Notes: generated from the sequence alone by a model not told the origin. DNA of 64,000 nt from Nitrococcus mobilis Nb-231 (GCF_000153205.1 NZ_CH672427.1:3154596-3218595), one strand, 5' to 3'. Positions 1 to 10,525 are shown, numbered from the stretch's first letter. Program-made: numbers and translations.

Positions 1-501
1 TTCGGCATCGGCAACCCGCAGGCGCAATTGATGTTGATCGGCGAAGCACCCGGGGCGGAGGAGGATCGCCGGGGTGAACCCTTCGTCGGGCGTGCCGGCA
101 AGCTACTCGATGAAATGTTGCGTGCAATCGGCCTCTCACGCGAGAGGGTCTACATCACTAACGTGTTGAAATCACGGCCTCCGAACAACCGGGATCCAAC
201 GCCGGATGAGGTGGCGGCCTGTGAGCCCTACCTGCGGCGGCAGCTGGAGTTGATCGCGCCCAGCCTGATCCTCGCCCTAGGCCGGATTGCGGCGCAGTAT
301 CTGCTCAAGAGCACCCAGTCATTGGGACGACTGCGCGGCGCCTGGCACCATTATGGACCACGCGCAACGCCGTTGCGGGTCACCTATCACCCGGCCTATT
401 TGCTGCGCAGCCCCGCAGACAAGCACAAAGCCTGGCAGGATCTCAAGCAGGTCCGACAGTGCTTACGCCACGCGAGTCCGTCCACGGGAGTCGTGCCATG
501 A
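1..501 (+). CDS. Uracil-DNA glycosylase, family 4-like (5' truncated by window edge)
   Basis: Removes uracil from DNA in base-excision repair. The frame is open from base 1 ([10 protein letters not shown]...), so the start lies outside the window. Visible family motifs are [23 protein letters not shown], the RPPNNRDP loop and the late THPAYLLR-type segment (here TYHPAYLLR). Family 4 enzymes bind a [4Fe-4S] cluster with four cysteines; the third normally sits in a KCRPP motif, but here it reads KSRPP (codon tca), while the following Cys in AACEPYL is kept. The two N-terminal ligands are not visible. The stop overlaps the start of rimI (ATGA), suggesting translational coupling. Family assignment is confident; whether the cluster is present is uncertain. 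Confidence 0.88.
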   Translation, partial: FGIGNPQAQLMLIGEAPGAEEDRRGEPFVGRAGKLLDEMLRAIGLSRERVYITNVLKSRPPNNRDPTPDEVAACEPYLRRQLELIAPSLILALGRIAAQYLLKSTQSLGRLRGAWHHYGPRATPLRVTYHPAYLLRSPADKHKAWQDLKQVRQCLRHASPSTGVVP

Positions 502-980
502 GCGCTGAGCCCCGCGAGTTTTTCACTCTCATCCGGCCGATGCGCGAGGCCGACCTCGGCGAGATCATCGCCATTGAGCTGGCTGCCTACGAGTTTCCCT
601 GGACCCGCGGTATATTCAGAGACTGCTTGCGCGTGGGCTACGATTGTTGCGTGCACATGTTCGCCAATCAGATCGTGGGCTATGTCGTACTGCGCTACGG
701 CGCCGGCGAAGCTCACATACTCAACATCGCGGTTGGTCCGCAATGGCAGAACCGCGGGTTTGGTAGAAACCTTTTGCAACGCACGTTGCGCCAATCCGCT
801 CGGTTTGGCGCGCAGACGTTATTCTTGGAGGTGCGCCCCTCCAACGCTGCGGCGTTGCATCTTTACCGCAGCGTCGGATTTTGTGTCGTAGGGCGACGAC
901 GGGATTACTATCCGAGCCGCCGGGGGCGAGAAGATGCCCTCATTCTGGGGCTCGAGCTTGTAACGCCCGCCACGGGTTGA
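498..980 (+). CDS. rimI: Ribosomal protein S18-alanine N-acetyltransferase (RimI-like GNAT)
   Basis: A 160-residue GNAT-fold acetyltransferase predicted to acetylate the N-terminal alanine of ribosomal protein S18 from acetyl-CoA. Evidence is the RPMREADL start, the FPWTRGIF segment typical of RimI, the acetyl-CoA loop QNRGFGRNLL and the C-terminal AALHLYRSVGF segment. The ATG at 498 overlaps the upstream glycosylase stop; an in-frame start at 459 is possible but adds residues absent from the family. RimI activity on S18 is known for E. coli; other GNATs of this subfamily act on different N-termini, so substrate is inferred. Confidence 0.88.
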   Translation: MSAEPREFFTLIRPMREADLGEIIAIELAAYEFPWTRGIFRDCLRVGYDCCVHMFANQIVGYVVLRYGAGEAHILNIAVGPQWQNRGFGRNLLQRTLRQSARFGAQTLFLEVRPSNAAALHLYRSVGFCVVGRRRDYYPSRRGREDALILGLELVTPATG

Positions 981-988
981 ATCGGGCC

Positions 989-2341
989 ATGGCGCATGAG
1001 GACCACTCGGGTATGCGTGCTCAGGGTGGGCCAGATACCCTGGGAGATGTGGTGCCCTTCCTGCGGCCAATAAACGGGTTTTCACTGTGGTCGCGAGCGG
1101 TGTGGGGGTGGGCGCTTTACGATTGGGCCAATTCTGCGTTTGCGACCGTGGTGCTGGCCGGGTTCTTTCCATTGCTGTTCCATGATTTCTGGAATATTGG
1201 CCTCAGTGGGGCCGAGTCCAACCTCCGTTTAGGTTGGATTAACGCCGTGGCCGGCCTAGGTATCGCCTTACTCGCGCCGGTGCTTGGTGCCGTGGCGGAT
1301 CGCGCCGGGGCTAAAAAGCGCTTTTTGGTTGTCTTTATGGTCTTGGGGGTGCTCGCGACCGCTCTGCTGAGCTCGGCACCGGGCGGCGCCTGGGTGCCGG
1401 CCGCAAGCCTTTATATTTGCGCCATGATCGGCTTTGCGGGGGCGAATGTGTTCTACGATGCGCTGCTGCTTGCGGTCGCTCCCCCTGAGCGCTGGCATTT
1501 CGTTTCAGGGCTGGGTTTCGCCATGGGCTATTTGGGAGGCGGGCTGCTTTACCTCGGTTGCGTACTGGCCGCCTTGAACCCGCAAGCATTCGGTTTCGCC
1601 GATGCCACAGCGGCTGCCACGACGGCTTTTCTTGCCACAGCGCTTTGGTGGGGCGTCTTCTCGATACCACTGATTCTTTTCGTTCGAGAGCCGGCCCGGG
1701 CCGCACGTGCACGTCGGCGGGTATGGGCCCGTGGGTTTGCTCAGCTCGTCGAGACCATTCGCCACCTGCGCACTTTCCGCGTGGTTGGGATTTTTTTGAT
1801 CGCTTACTGGCTCTATATCGACGCGGTCGGCACGGTGATCCGGATGGCGGTGGCTTACGGCCGCTCGCTCGGCTTTGCGCAAAGTGAGCTTATCGTGGCG
1901 CTGCTTATCACCCAATTCGTTGGGTTCCCCGCGGCGATCCTATTCGGCTGGCTTGGGCAGCGCATCGGTCCTCGGCGCGGAATTTATCTCGGCTTGCTCG
2001 TCTACGTCGGGGTGTGTCTCTGGGGTGCGCTGATTCGTGAGCCTTGGGAATTTTTTTCTATTGCCGTGCTGGTGGGATTGGTACAAGGAGGTGTTCAGGC
2101 GCTGAGCCGTTCCTTCTATGCGCGGCTTATTCCGGCCGATGCAGCGGGAGAGTTCTTCGGCTTCTATAATCTCATGGGTAAATTCGCCGTACTTATCGGC
2201 CCCCCACTGTTTGGGTTGTTCGGAGTCTGGTTTGGTAATCCACGCTATTCTATGCTGGCCTTGATCCTCCTCTTGGTGGCCGGTGGCGTGCTGCTCGCAC
2301 GCGTCCACGAATCCGAGGCCCCGGCGCGGGCCTTGCGCTAG
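989..2341 (+). CDS. MFS permease of the UMF1/Atg22 type
   Basis: A 450-residue inner-membrane transporter with about twelve hydrophobic segments. The N-terminal WALYDWANSAFATVV segment is the hallmark of the UMF1 (Atg22-like) branch of the major facilitator superfamily; VLGAVADRAGAKKRF is the cytoplasmic loop between helices 2 and 3. Yeast Atg22 exports amino acids from the vacuole; the substrate of bacterial members is mostly unknown. The ATG at 989 is 8 bases after the rimI stop, so it is probably co-transcribed. An open frame extends upstream to 881 inside rimI but has no family similarity. Confidence 0.85.
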   Translation: MAHEDHSGMRAQGGPDTLGDVVPFLRPINGFSLWSRAVWGWALYDWANSAFATVVLAGFFPLLFHDFWNIGLSGAESNLRLGWINAVAGLGIALLAPVLGAVADRAGAKKRFLVVFMVLGVLATALLSSAPGGAWVPAASLYICAMIGFAGANVFYDALLLAVAPPERWHFVSGLGFAMGYLGGGLLYLGCVLAALNPQAFGFADATAAATTAFLATALWWGVFSIPLILFVREPARAARARRRVWARGFAQLVETIRHLRTFRVVGIFLIAYWLYIDAVGTVIRMAVAYGRSLGFAQSELIVALLITQFVGFPAAILFGWLGQRIGPRRGIYLGLLVYVGVCLWGALIREPWEFFSIAVLVGLVQGGVQALSRSFYARLIPADAAGEFFGFYNLMGKFAVLIGPPLFGLFGVWFGNPRYSMLALILLLVAGGVLLARVHESEAPARALR

Positions 2342-2483
2342 TTTATGCCGCTTGGCCGGGTTAGCGGGAGCCACTCGCCGGGTAGCACCAAGCGCCAACC
2401 GAGCCGAGCGTGGCGAGTGTCTGGATCCACGGAAAACGCTATACTAATATGTAATTTGAATGAAATGCATGAGGAGGGTTACC

Positions 2484-2723
2484 ATGAACGCGGATACCCA
2501 GAAGCAAGCCGTTCCAGCCGAGCAACCGAGGGTGAGTACCTGGCAGGTGATCAAGAGCACCCTTGCGGCTGGCTTTGGCGTGCAGTCGGAGGCGGCGCGG
2601 CAACGTGACTTTACCCACGGCCGCCCGCTCCATTTTATCATCGCCGGTGTCGTCGGCACGATTCTCTTTGTTCTGACGGTCGCTATGATCGTTCGTGTGG
2701 TCCTCCATATGGCCGGTGCTTGA
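2484..2723 (+). CDS. DUF2970 small membrane protein
   Basis: A 79-residue protein with the DUF2970 pattern: a soluble N-terminus, then WQVIKSTLAAGFGVQSE, the RDFTHGRP turn, and one C-terminal hydrophobic helix (FIIAGVVGTILFVLTVAMIV). The start at 2484 is supported by a strong ribosome-binding site (GAGGAGGG) just upstream. The domain is widespread in Beta- and Gammaproteobacteria with no assigned function. It sits alone between the MFS gene and the convergent ArnT-like operon. Confidence 0.85.
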   Translation: MNADTQKQAVPAEQPRVSTWQVIKSTLAAGFGVQSEAARQRDFTHGRPLHFIIAGVVGTILFVLTVAMIVRVVLHMAGA

Positions 2724-2765
2724 GCCCTCGGGTAGGCGCCTTTTGATTTCGCTCATGGAGGAGTG

Positions 2766-4382
2766 CTAGTTCATTTCGGCAATGAGTTCGACGCGTTGCG
2801 CGAGCGTCGTCGACGGCCAAACGGTCAGCCATTCGCTGTGGTAGGGCTGGGCATAATGCGGGGTAACTGCACCGGCGGTGTTGGGTCGATGCTCGAAGTA
2901 GGCCACCACGTAGCCGTCGGGATGTGCCTGTGCCCAGCTCAGAACTTCGGTGGATCCAAGCACGGTGATCGGTCGGGTCAGGCGCCCGAGAAATTGGAAG
3001 CGGTTGTGGTATTTACCGACGTGAGCTACCGGTGCATCGCGGGCTTGGATCGCCGCAATATATCGTGCGGCGTCGCTGAGATCGTAATAGGGCGCGGCCG
3101 CGCGGCCGATCCCGATCAGCAAAACGGCGATTAGAGCAATGGCGGCACCGGTAAGTAGCCGTGTTTGCTTTTCAAGGCTACCCATCGGTAACAAAGTGAT
3201 CAGTGCGCAGGCCACCACCAGCAGCGCTGTGTAGGGCGATATGGTGGCTACCCAGGCGGGAAGATCGTGATGGGCGGCGTTTTGCGCCGGAACCCAGAGT
3301 AGGATCCCCGCGACGATCAGTAATACCGCGCCAACGGGCCATTGATCACGCCAGCCGCGGTGGTTCGGTTCATCGTCGAGGCCGCGACTGGTCAATAAAG
3401 CAAAGCCGGGCAGCAGCGGCAACAGGTAGTGGGCCTGTTTGCCGCTGACGAGGCTGAAACCGAGGAAGGCCGGGATCAGCCACGCAAGCAACAGCCGTGT
3501 CTGCCACTCGCTGCCGTGGCGTAATCTCATCAGCGCTCGCCACACCGGCGGCCACACTGACCAAGGGAAAAGCACCAGGGGCAACCACGGCAGATACCAA
3601 TAGAATGGGTGGCTGTGGGCGAAAGAATCGACTAAGCGTCCCGCGCTTTGTTTCCAGAAGATCGTCTGGGCATAGTCGCTCCCGCCCTGCAAGGCCGCCG
3701 GCACGGCCCAGGCTAGTGCAATGGCGGCACCGATCGCAAGCGCTCCGAGTAATCCCATATACCAGCCTCGCCAACCGATACGGCCACGTTGTGGATGCCA
3801 ATACGGCGCGAGTACTGCCAGCGGCAGAGTGTGGAGTAGAACGACCGGCCCCTTGGCGAGGACGCCAAGCCCGATACCAAGGCCTGCCAGCAACCAACTG
3901 CTGGGCGTTTGGTCGCGCGCCGCTGTCACGATCCCGGTGACGGCGAGGAGCACGCAAGCGGCGAGTAGGACATCGAACATGACGATCGGGGTCCACAGAC
4001 TCCAGAGCAGGCTCCCGAGCAGGATCGTCGGTGCCAGATAGGCGATGGTTTCGCGCTGCGGCCACAGCCGCCGCGCCAGGCGCATGGTGAGGAACAGGCT
4101 GAGCAGCGAGCACAGCCCGGTGGCTAGGCGTGGCCACCAATCGCTGACCCCGAATGCCAGCCAACCGGCCTGGAGGAGCCAGAACAGCAGTGGCGGTTTT
4201 TGTGCATACGGTGCGCCGTTGTTGAGCGGCACGAGGTACTCGCCGCGGTGAAACATCTCCCAGGCGACGCCGGCATAACGGGTTTCATCCACGGGCAGCA
4301 GGGTAAAGCTCGACAGCATAGCAGTGAGTAGAACACCCCCGCCTGCAAGCCATAGAGCGGGATAGTCGACGCGGCGGCTCAT
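2766..4382 (-). CDS. ArnT-like GT-C glycosyltransferase (PMT/GT83 family)
   Basis: A 538-residue polytopic inner-membrane transferase. The N-terminal periplasmic loop has the acidic signature of the family (LLPVDETRYAGVAWEM, then APYAQKPPLLFWLL), where the Asp-Glu pair is the expected catalytic or metal site. About a dozen hydrophobic helices follow. Relatives such as ArnT move a sugar from an undecaprenyl-phosphate carrier to lipid A or another periplasmic acceptor. The ATG at 4382 overlaps the LAB_N stop (ATGA). The preceding GT2 gene probably makes the lipid-linked sugar. The sugar itself cannot be read from sequence. Confidence 0.85.
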   Translation of the reverse strand: MSRRVDYPALWLAGGGVLLTAMLSSFTLLPVDETRYAGVAWEMFHRGEYLVPLNNGAPYAQKPPLLFWLLQAGWLAFGVSDWWPRLATGLCSLLSLFLTMRLARRLWPQRETIAYLAPTILLGSLLWSLWTPIVMFDVLLAACVLLAVTGIVTAARDQTPSSWLLAGLGIGLGVLAKGPVVLLHTLPLAVLAPYWHPQRGRIGWRGWYMGLLGALAIGAAIALAWAVPAALQGGSDYAQTIFWKQSAGRLVDSFAHSHPFYWYLPWLPLVLFPWSVWPPVWRALMRLRHGSEWQTRLLLAWLIPAFLGFSLVSGKQAHYLLPLLPGFALLTSRGLDDEPNHRGWRDQWPVGAVLLIVAGILLWVPAQNAAHHDLPAWVATISPYTALLVVACALITLLPMGSLEKQTRLLTGAAIALIAVLLIGIGRAAAPYYDLSDAARYIAAIQARDAPVAHVGKYHNRFQFLGRLTRPITVLGSTEVLSWAQAHPDGYVVAYFEHRPNTAGAVTPHYAQPYHSEWLTVWPSTTLAQRVELIAEMN

Positions 4383-4675
4383 TCGCTCGCCTGCTTCGTC
4401 TCGGCTGCTGGGTAGCGCTCGCAGTGTAGGAAATAGAGGTTGCGGGCATAGATGAACAAACCGCCGAGCTGTCCGACGATGAACACCGGGTCCTGGCGGT
4501 GCAGCGCGTAGGTGAGTAAAGTCGCCCCGCCGGCGATGCTGAAATACCAGAACTCCACCGGAACCACGCTGCGGCGGACTCGTTCGCTGCGCAGCCACTG
4601 AACCAGAAAGCGCATGGAGAACAAGGCTTGGCCGGCGAAGCCGACCGCCAACCAGGCCATGGATTCGTTGCTCAC
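4379..4675 (-). CDS. Lipid A biosynthesis N-terminal domain (LAB_N) membrane protein
   Basis: A 98-residue protein matching the stand-alone LAB_N domain: GFAGQALFSMRFLVQWLRSE, then VPVEFWYFSIAGG, and a last helix with FIVGQLGGLFIYARNL. Three to four membrane segments are expected. The GTG at 4675 is chosen because a textbook ribosome-binding site (GAGGAGGAAA) lies 5 bases upstream and because it overlaps the GT2 stop (GTGA). The domain is found between ArnC-like and ArnT-like genes in many proteobacteria, which suggests a role with lipid-linked sugar handling; biochemical function is unknown. Confidence 0.85.
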   Translation of the reverse strand: MSNESMAWLAVGFAGQALFSMRFLVQWLRSERVRRSVVPVEFWYFSIAGGATLLTYALHRQDPVFIVGQLGGLFIYARNLYFLHCERYPAAETKQASE

Positions 4676-5400
4676 GGCGTTTCCTCCTCGATCGCGGCGA
4701 TGCAAGGCCGATGTTGGAGCCACAGCACACCCGCCAGATCCACGAGTCCGACCCACAGCCGATCGAACAAACCATATTTGGAGCAACCGTGCAGCCTGGG
4801 TCGATGGCGCACCGGCACCGTGATCACCACGCCGCCGTCCCGGCGGATCAAGGCGGGGAGAAAACGGTGCATGTGGTCAAAATGGGGTACGTTCAGCAGC
4901 GCATCACGGCGAAACAGTTTGAGTCCACAGCCGGTGTCCACAGTGGCGTCGGCGAGGATGCGTCGGCGTACCGCGTTCGCTAGCCGGGAGGCGAAGCGTC
5001 GCCGCCAGCTGTCGGCTCGGTTCAGGCGTTGGCCGGCGACCATTCGCAGCTCGCCCGGCAGATTCTGCACGCTATCCCGTACCCTGATGAGCTTTGGGAT
5101 ATCGATCGGATCATTCTGGCCGTCGCCGTCCAAGGTAACGATCCAGTTGGCGCGAGCGGCACGAATTCCACTAAGCAAAGCCGCACTTTGGCCGCAGTTG
5201 CGCAAATGACGGATTACGCGCAGCCGTGGATAATGCAGGCGCAGGGTACGCAAGCGTTCACGGGTGCGATCAGTGCTCGCGTCGTCGACGTAGATCACCT
5301 CATAGTCACCGCAGACAGCCAAAGCAGTGGTCACTTCCCTGAGCAGCACTTCGATGTTGTCCTCTTCATTGTATACGGGGATAACGACACTCAGGTCCAT
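4672..5400 (-). CDS. GT2 glycosyltransferase, dolichol-phosphate mannosyltransferase/ArnC-like
   Basis: A 242-residue cytoplasmic-face glycosyltransferase of family 2. Motifs are SVVIPVYNEEDNIEVLL at the N-terminus, YVDDASTDRT, and the metal-binding TLDGDGQNDP. The family transfers a sugar from a nucleotide donor to a polyprenyl phosphate. Unlike ArnC it has no obvious pair of C-terminal membrane helices, so it may rely on the LAB_N partner for membrane association (inference). It is first in a three-gene overlapping operon; an ATG at 5400 starts the conserved domain directly. Confidence 0.87.
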   Translation of the reverse strand: MDLSVVIPVYNEEDNIEVLLREVTTALAVCGDYEVIYVDDASTDRTRERLRTLRLHYPRLRVIRHLRNCGQSAALLSGIRAARANWIVTLDGDGQNDPIDIPKLIRVRDSVQNLPGELRMVAGQRLNRADSWRRRFASRLANAVRRRILADATVDTGCGLKLFRRDALLNVPHFDHMHRFLPALIRRDGGVVITVPVRHRPRLHGCSKYGLFDRLWVGLVDLAGVLWLQHRPCIAAIEEETP

Positions 5401-5560
5401 GCCTAGACCTCGATTACGGGTTTTGCACTCCATTGGATCAGGCCGATCCGGCTCGGCGAGGACGCGTCGTTGCAGAGCTTGTTATCGGGTCATGACTACT
5501 ATCTTGATGTGGCAGATTGCCACCGTGGCGGTTGCGCACGTTCGCCTGTCAACCTTTGGT

Positions 5561-8320
5561 TTAAATGGCGCGCACGCGCTGATACTGTTGGTCGAGCCGG
5601 CTCAGCGCCGAGCGCAATTCAGCGAGCTTGGTGCGTTCCTTTTGCACCACCGCGGCTGGTGCTTTGGCCACGAAGTGCACGTTGGCCAATTTCTGCTCGG
5701 TTCGATCGAGATCTCGGGTTAGCCGTTGCCGTTCTTTGTCCAAGCGTAGCAGCTCGGCCGATTTGTCGATCAGCCCGGCCATCGGCACCAATATCTCCAG
5801 CTCGCCGACCAGTGCCATGGCGGATTCCGGAACGGTGTCCTCGTGTGTCAGATAGGTGATGGACTCGAGCCGAGTCAATGCATCTACGAAGGCGCGGTGG
5901 TCGGTCAATCGCTCCCGCTCGACTCGGTTTGCATGGCGCAGCAGCACTGGCACGGCTCGACCCGGTGGTATGTTCATCTCACCGCGAATACGACGCACAC
6001 CGAGGATAAAGGATTGCAGCCAGGCAAGCTCGGTTTCGGCCGACTCGTCTAGGCGCTCGTCCGCGGGTTTGGGGTAGGGTTCCAGCATAATAGTTGTGCC
6101 GGTTCGCCCGGCCAGGGGTGCGACGCGTTGCCAGATCTCCTCGGTAATGAAGGGTATGAACGGATGCGCCAGGCGCAGCACGGTTTCCAGCACGCGCACC
6201 AGAGTGCGTCGGGTCCCTCGCAGTTGGGCTGGGTCATCCGAATGCTGGAGGGTGGCTTTGGATAGTTCCAGGTACCAATCGCAATACTCGTCCCAGACAA
6301 ACTCGTAGAGCGCTTGGGCGGCATGATCCATCCGGTAGCCGTGGATGCCGTCGATGATCTCCTGTTCCGCTCTTTGCAGTCGTGAGATGATCCAGCGATC
6401 GGGCAGCGCAAGCTTGATTGCGCCACCCTCGAGCCCGGCATCGTGGCCTTGCGTGTTCATGAGCACGTAGCGAGCGGCATTCCAGAGCTTGTTGCAGAAG
6501 TTGCGGTAGCCTTCCACCCGGCCCCGATCGAAGACTATGTCACGGCCGGTCGTGGCGAGCGAGGCGAAGGTGAAGCGCAGCGCATCGCTGCCGTGCGCGA
6601 CGATACCACTCGGATAATGCGTTCGCGTAGCGCGTTCGATCATGGGCGCGAGCTGCGGCTGCATCAACCCGGTGGTGCGTTTGGTGATCAGCGCGTCGAG
6701 CTCGATGCCATCGATGATATCCAGCGGATCCAGGACGTTACCCTTGGATTTGGACATCTTCTGGCCGTCGGCATCGCGCACCAGCCCATGGATGTATACT
6801 TCCCGGAAGGGTACGTCGCCCATGAACCGCAGGCCCAGCATGATCATGCGGGCCACCCAGAAGAAAATGATGTCGAAACCGGTGACCAGCACACTGGTGG
6901 GGTAATAACGCCGCAAGGCCTCGGTCTGCTGCGGCCAACCCAGGGTAGAAAACGGCCAGAGGGCGGAGGAGAACCAGGTATCCAGAACGTCCTCATCCTG
7001 GCGCAGTGCAATGTCACCGAGCTCGTGCTTGTCTCGTACCGCCGCTTCGCTGTGACCTACGTAGACGTTGCCCTCGGCATCGTACCAGGCGGGTATCCGA
7101 TGGCCCCACCAGATCTGGCGGCTGATACACCAGTCCTGAAGATTGCGCATCCATTCGAAGTAGGTTTTGCTCCAGCTCTCCGGTAGGAAGCGGATCCGTC
7201 CGGATTCCACGGCGGCGATGGCGGGACCGGCCAGTGTCTCGGTCTTCACATACCACTGATCGGTGAGATAGGGTTCGAGGACGGCACCGCTGCGGTCACC
7301 GCGCGGGACCGTGAGCCGATGGGCGTCGACGCGTTCCAGCAGACCGAGTGCCTGCAAGTCGTGCACGATTTTCTCGCGCGCCTGGTAGCGATCCAGGCCA
7401 CGATAAGTCGCGGGAGCAGTGTCGTTGATCTGTGCCGCCGCGGTGAAGACGTTAATTAACGGCAACGCGTGGCGCTCTCCTACGGCGTAATCGTTGAAGT
7501 CGTGCGCCGGGGTGATTTTCAAGCAGCCACTGCCGAATTCGGGGTCGACATAATCATCACCGATGATCGGGATCTCGCGTTCGGTAAGCGGCAGGCGCAC
7601 AGACTCGCCAATAAGGTGTCGATAGCGGGGATCCTGCGGATGCACCGCCACGGCAGTGTCACCGAGCATTGTCTCCGGGCGAGTGGTCGCCACCACGAGA
7701 TGGGCTCCGCCCCGCGCCAATGGGTAGCGGATGTGCCATAGATGCCCCGCCTCCTCCGCTGCAACCACCTCGAGGTCGGAGACGGCCGTGTGCAATACCG
7801 GATCCCAATTGACCAGACGCTTGCCGCGATAGATGATTCCTTCGTCGTACAACTGCACGAAGACCTCACGCACGGCGGCGGAGAGTCCGGCGTCCATGGT
7901 AAAGCGCTCGCGTTGCCAGTCCACGGAGGCGCCCAACCGGCGCAGCTGTTGAGTGATGGTGCCACCGGATTGTGCCTTCCACTGCCAGATTCGGTCGATG
8001 AAAGCCGCGCGGCCGAGGTCGTGGCGCGTCATGTCCGCGGCGTTGAGCTGGCGTTCAACCACCATTTGCGTTGCGATGCCGGCGTGGTCGATGCCCGGCT
8101 GCCAGAGGGTATCTCGACCTTGCATGCGATGATAGCGGATCAGGATATCCATGATGGTATCCTGGAAGGCGTGCCCCATATGTAGGGTGCCGGTGACGTT
8201 GGGGGGCGGGATCATGATGCAATAGGGCTCACCCTGACCTGACGGCGCAAAATAGCCACTGGATTCCCACAGTTCGTACCAGCGTGCCTCGATTTTGCTA
8301 GGGTCGTACGTCTTCTCCAT
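5561..8320 (-). CDS. valS: Valyl-tRNA synthetase
   Basis: A 919-residue class I aminoacyl-tRNA synthetase that charges tRNA-Val. The HIGH-type motif (TLHMGH, residues 45-50) and the KMSKS loop (residues 521-525) are both intact, the editing (CP1) domain lies between them with [17 protein letters not shown], and the C-terminal end forms the tRNA-binding coiled coil (about residues 850-919). Length is normal for bacterial ValRS. It is downstream of pepA and holC on the same strand, the usual gammaproteobacterial order; a 109-base gap after holC leaves room for its own promoter. Confidence 0.97.
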   Translation of the reverse strand: MEKTYDPSKIEARWYELWESSGYFAPSGQGEPYCIMIPPPNVTGTLHMGHAFQDTIMDILIRYHRMQGRDTLWQPGIDHAGIATQMVVERQLNAADMTRHDLGRAAFIDRIWQWKAQSGGTITQQLRRLGASVDWQRERFTMDAGLSAAVREVFVQLYDEGIIYRGKRLVNWDPVLHTAVSDLEVVAAEEAGHLWHIRYPLARGGAHLVVATTRPETMLGDTAVAVHPQDPRYRHLIGESVRLPLTEREIPIIGDDYVDPEFGSGCLKITPAHDFNDYAVGERHALPLINVFTAAAQINDTAPATYRGLDRYQAREKIVHDLQALGLLERVDAHRLTVPRGDRSGAVLEPYLTDQWYVKTETLAGPAIAAVESGRIRFLPESWSKTYFEWMRNLQDWCISRQIWWGHRIPAWYDAEGNVYVGHSEAAVRDKHELGDIALRQDEDVLDTWFSSALWPFSTLGWPQQTEALRRYYPTSVLVTGFDIIFFWVARMIMLGLRFMGDVPFREVYIHGLVRDADGQKMSKSKGNVLDPLDIIDGIELDALITKRTTGLMQPQLAPMIERATRTHYPSGIVAHGSDALRFTFASLATTGRDIVFDRGRVEGYRNFCNKLWNAARYVLMNTQGHDAGLEGGAIKLALPDRWIISRLQRAEQEIIDGIHGYRMDHAAQALYEFVWDEYCDWYLELSKATLQHSDDPAQLRGTRRTLVRVLETVLRLAHPFIPFITEEIWQRVAPLAGRTGTTIMLEPYPKPADERLDESAETELAWLQSFILGVRRIRGEMNIPPGRAVPVLLRHANRVERERLTDHRAFVDALTRLESITYLTHEDTVPESAMALVGELEILVPMAGLIDKSAELLRLDKERQRLTRDLDRTEQKLANVHFVAKAPAAVVQKERTKLAELRSALSRLDQQYQRVRAI

Positions 8321-8429
8321 GGATGCCCCGGTTGCCTTTGTGTTCGAGGAAAGCAGTACTATAACCCACTGTTCCCGGTAGCGGGCGCCAATAGGCGCCT
8401 ACGCCGCCCGTGCCGCACGGCCGCAGGGC

Positions 8430-8864
8430 TTAGGGCGGCGCCAGCCGATGGTAGGTGGGCTGCGCGCCGTCGTTGCGGTAACAGCGAAAGCGCTCCCGTG
8501 CAAGCTCCAAGCTTTCCGGCTGTTGTGTGACGATTTCGGCTATCCGGCTGAGCCGCTGCCAATGATTTGGGCAGTGCGCCGCTAGGTTGATCAGCAGATC
8601 GACGGCAAGGCGTGGCGGTTGCTCGCCAAGTACCACGGGCTCGTCGTCCGCTTGCCCGAGCGTCGCATGTGGCACGAAGCTTCCGGCTCGAAAGGTCCAC
8701 AACTGCAGATCCAACGCTTGCGTCAGCGCTTTGTCGCCGGTGAGTATAAATACCCGGTAACCCTGCCGATAGGCTTTCTCGGTGAGCCGACAGCAGAAGA
8801 GCTCGCGTGCTGCAGCCGCGACTGTGGTCAGCACGTAGAAATCGATACGCGGTGTTTGCGCCAT
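8430..8864 (-). CDS. holC: DNA polymerase III chi subunit
   Basis: A 144-residue protein of the HolC family, the clamp-loader accessory subunit that binds psi and single-strand-binding protein during replication. The N-terminal RIDFYVLTT strand, the KAYRQGYRVFILTGD segment, LWTFRAGSFVPHA and the late RYR motif match the family. It lies 5 bases after the pepA stop and ahead of valS, the conserved pepA-holC-valS arrangement that makes the call safe despite low family conservation. Confidence 0.9.
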   Translation of the reverse strand: MAQTPRIDFYVLTTVAAAARELFCCRLTEKAYRQGYRVFILTGDKALTQALDLQLWTFRAGSFVPHATLGQADDEPVVLGEQPPRLAVDLLINLAAHCPNHWQRLSRIAEIVTQQPESLELARERFRCYRNDGAQPTYHRLAPP

Positions 8865-8869
8865 ATCGA

Positions 8870-10369
8870 CTAGGCTTGCATTCGAGTGCGATCAAGAAGG
8901 TATTGGACCAGCAGAGGCACCGGTCGGCCGGTTGCCCCCTTTTGTTCACCGCTTTTCCAGGCGGTGCCGGCAATATCCAGATGCGCCCAGCGCTGCTTCT
9001 TGGTGAAGCGGGACAAAAAGCAGGCGGCCGTGATGGTGCCTGCGCCCCGTCCACCAATGTTCGCCATATCGGCGAAGTTACTCTTGAGCAGCTCCTGGTA
9101 TTCGTCCCACAACGGTAACTCCCAGGCCCGATCACCGGTGCTGTTACCCGCTGCCAATAGCTCGTGTACCAGAGCTGGATGATTGCCGAGTAAACCGTGC
9201 GCGTGATGCCCCAGCGCAATGATGCAGGCTCCGGTGAGCGTGGCGAGGTCAACGATCGACTCGGGCTCGAATCGCTCGGCGTAGGTGAGCGCATCGCATA
9301 GCACCAGACGTCCTTCAGCGTCGGTATTGAGAATCTCCACCGTCTGCCCCGATAGTGTGGTGACAATATCGCCGGGCTTGCTGGCGTTGCCGTCCGGGAG
9401 ATTTTCGCTCGCCGCCACGACGCCGACTACGTTGATCGGCAGCGCCAGCTCGGCGATGGCCTGGAGCGTACCGAATACGCTGGCGGCTCCGCACATGTCG
9501 AACTTCATTTCATCCATGGCCTGGCCCGGTTTGAGCGAGATGCCGCCGGAGTCGAAGGTTATCCCCTTGCCGACCAGGACATAAGGGCGCGTTTCCGCCT
9601 CCGCGCCCCGGTAGTGCAAACTTATGAGCCGCGGTTCCTGCTGGCTGCCGCGTGCCACCGAGAGTAAAGCGCCCATCCCTAGGTCTTTCATCTCCTTGGG
9701 GCCGAGGATTTCGACGTGCAGCTTCTGGGAGCGATCGGCTAGCTCCCGCGCCTGCTCGGCGAGATAGCTCGGTGTACAGATGTTGCCGGGCAGGTTACTC
9801 AAATCCTTTGCGAGCGTCATGCCTCCAGCAATGGCGCTGCCGATTTGCGCCGCCCGCTCTCCGGCACCGAGTTCGCGGCGGTTCGGTACGCTCAAAGTGA
9901 GCTTACGTAGCGGTCGCCGCTGGGTCTCCTGCTTGCTTTTGAGCTGATCGAACCGATACAGCGCGTCGGTAACGCTGATTATCGCATCGCGAACCCGCCA
10001 GGCGGCGTCGCGGCCTTTGACGTTGAGATCGGTTAAGTAGGTGACCGCTTCCACTGCGCCACCATCCTGCAATTGACTCGCCATTGTGGCAAGCGCCTGG
10101 CGATAAGCGCGGTCGTTGAACTCTCGCTCGCGACCACAGCCGATTATCAGCACACGATCACTCAGAACGTTTGGTACATTGGTCAGCAGCAGGCTCTGGC
10201 CCAGCTTTCCTTCCAGATCGCCGCGGCGCGCGAGACCGGAGATAAAATTGTTGCTCACCTTGTCCAGTTGAGCGGCGGCCGAGGAGAGTCGACGGGGCTC
10301 GAAAACACCAACAACGACGCAGGCAGAGCGCTGTTTTTCCGGATTGCCGCTTTTGACCACGAATTCCAT
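8870..10369 (-). CDS. pepA: Leucyl aminopeptidase PepA (M17)
   Basis: A 499-residue cytosolic di-metal aminopeptidase; in E. coli it also binds DNA as an accessory in Xer recombination and in carAB control. The metal and catalytic residues sit in [29 protein letters not shown] and the M17 signature [10 protein letters not shown]. Length is typical. It is transcribed divergently from lptF across about 155 bases, a very common gammaproteobacterial layout, and heads the pepA-holC-valS group. Confidence 0.97.
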   Translation of the reverse strand: MEFVVKSGNPEKQRSACVVVGVFEPRRLSSAAAQLDKVSNNFISGLARRGDLEGKLGQSLLLTNVPNVLSDRVLIIGCGREREFNDRAYRQALATMASQLQDGGAVEAVTYLTDLNVKGRDAAWRVRDAIISVTDALYRFDQLKSKQETQRRPLRKLTLSVPNRRELGAGERAAQIGSAIAGGMTLAKDLSNLPGNICTPSYLAEQARELADRSQKLHVEILGPKEMKDLGMGALLSVARGSQQEPRLISLHYRGAEAETRPYVLVGKGITFDSGGISLKPGQAMDEMKFDMCGAASVFGTLQAIAELALPINVVGVVAASENLPDGNASKPGDIVTTLSGQTVEILNTDAEGRLVLCDALTYAERFEPESIVDLATLTGACIIALGHHAHGLLGNHPALVHELLAAGNSTGDRAWELPLWDEYQELLKSNFADMANIGGRGAGTITAACFLSRFTKKQRWAHLDIAGTAWKSGEQKGATGRPVPLLVQYLLDRTRMQA

Positions 10370-10525
10370 CGCCGACTCCTTGTGTTTATTGAAAAAATAC
10401 TGTAATGGCAGCGCACGCTGTAGCGATGCAGCAATCGCCCGGAAAGGGGGCGAAATGGCCTTTAAACTCTATCGTACTGCAGTTAGGGATGCATTTTGCA
10501 GGGTAATGCATATTCAGGCAGGTTT

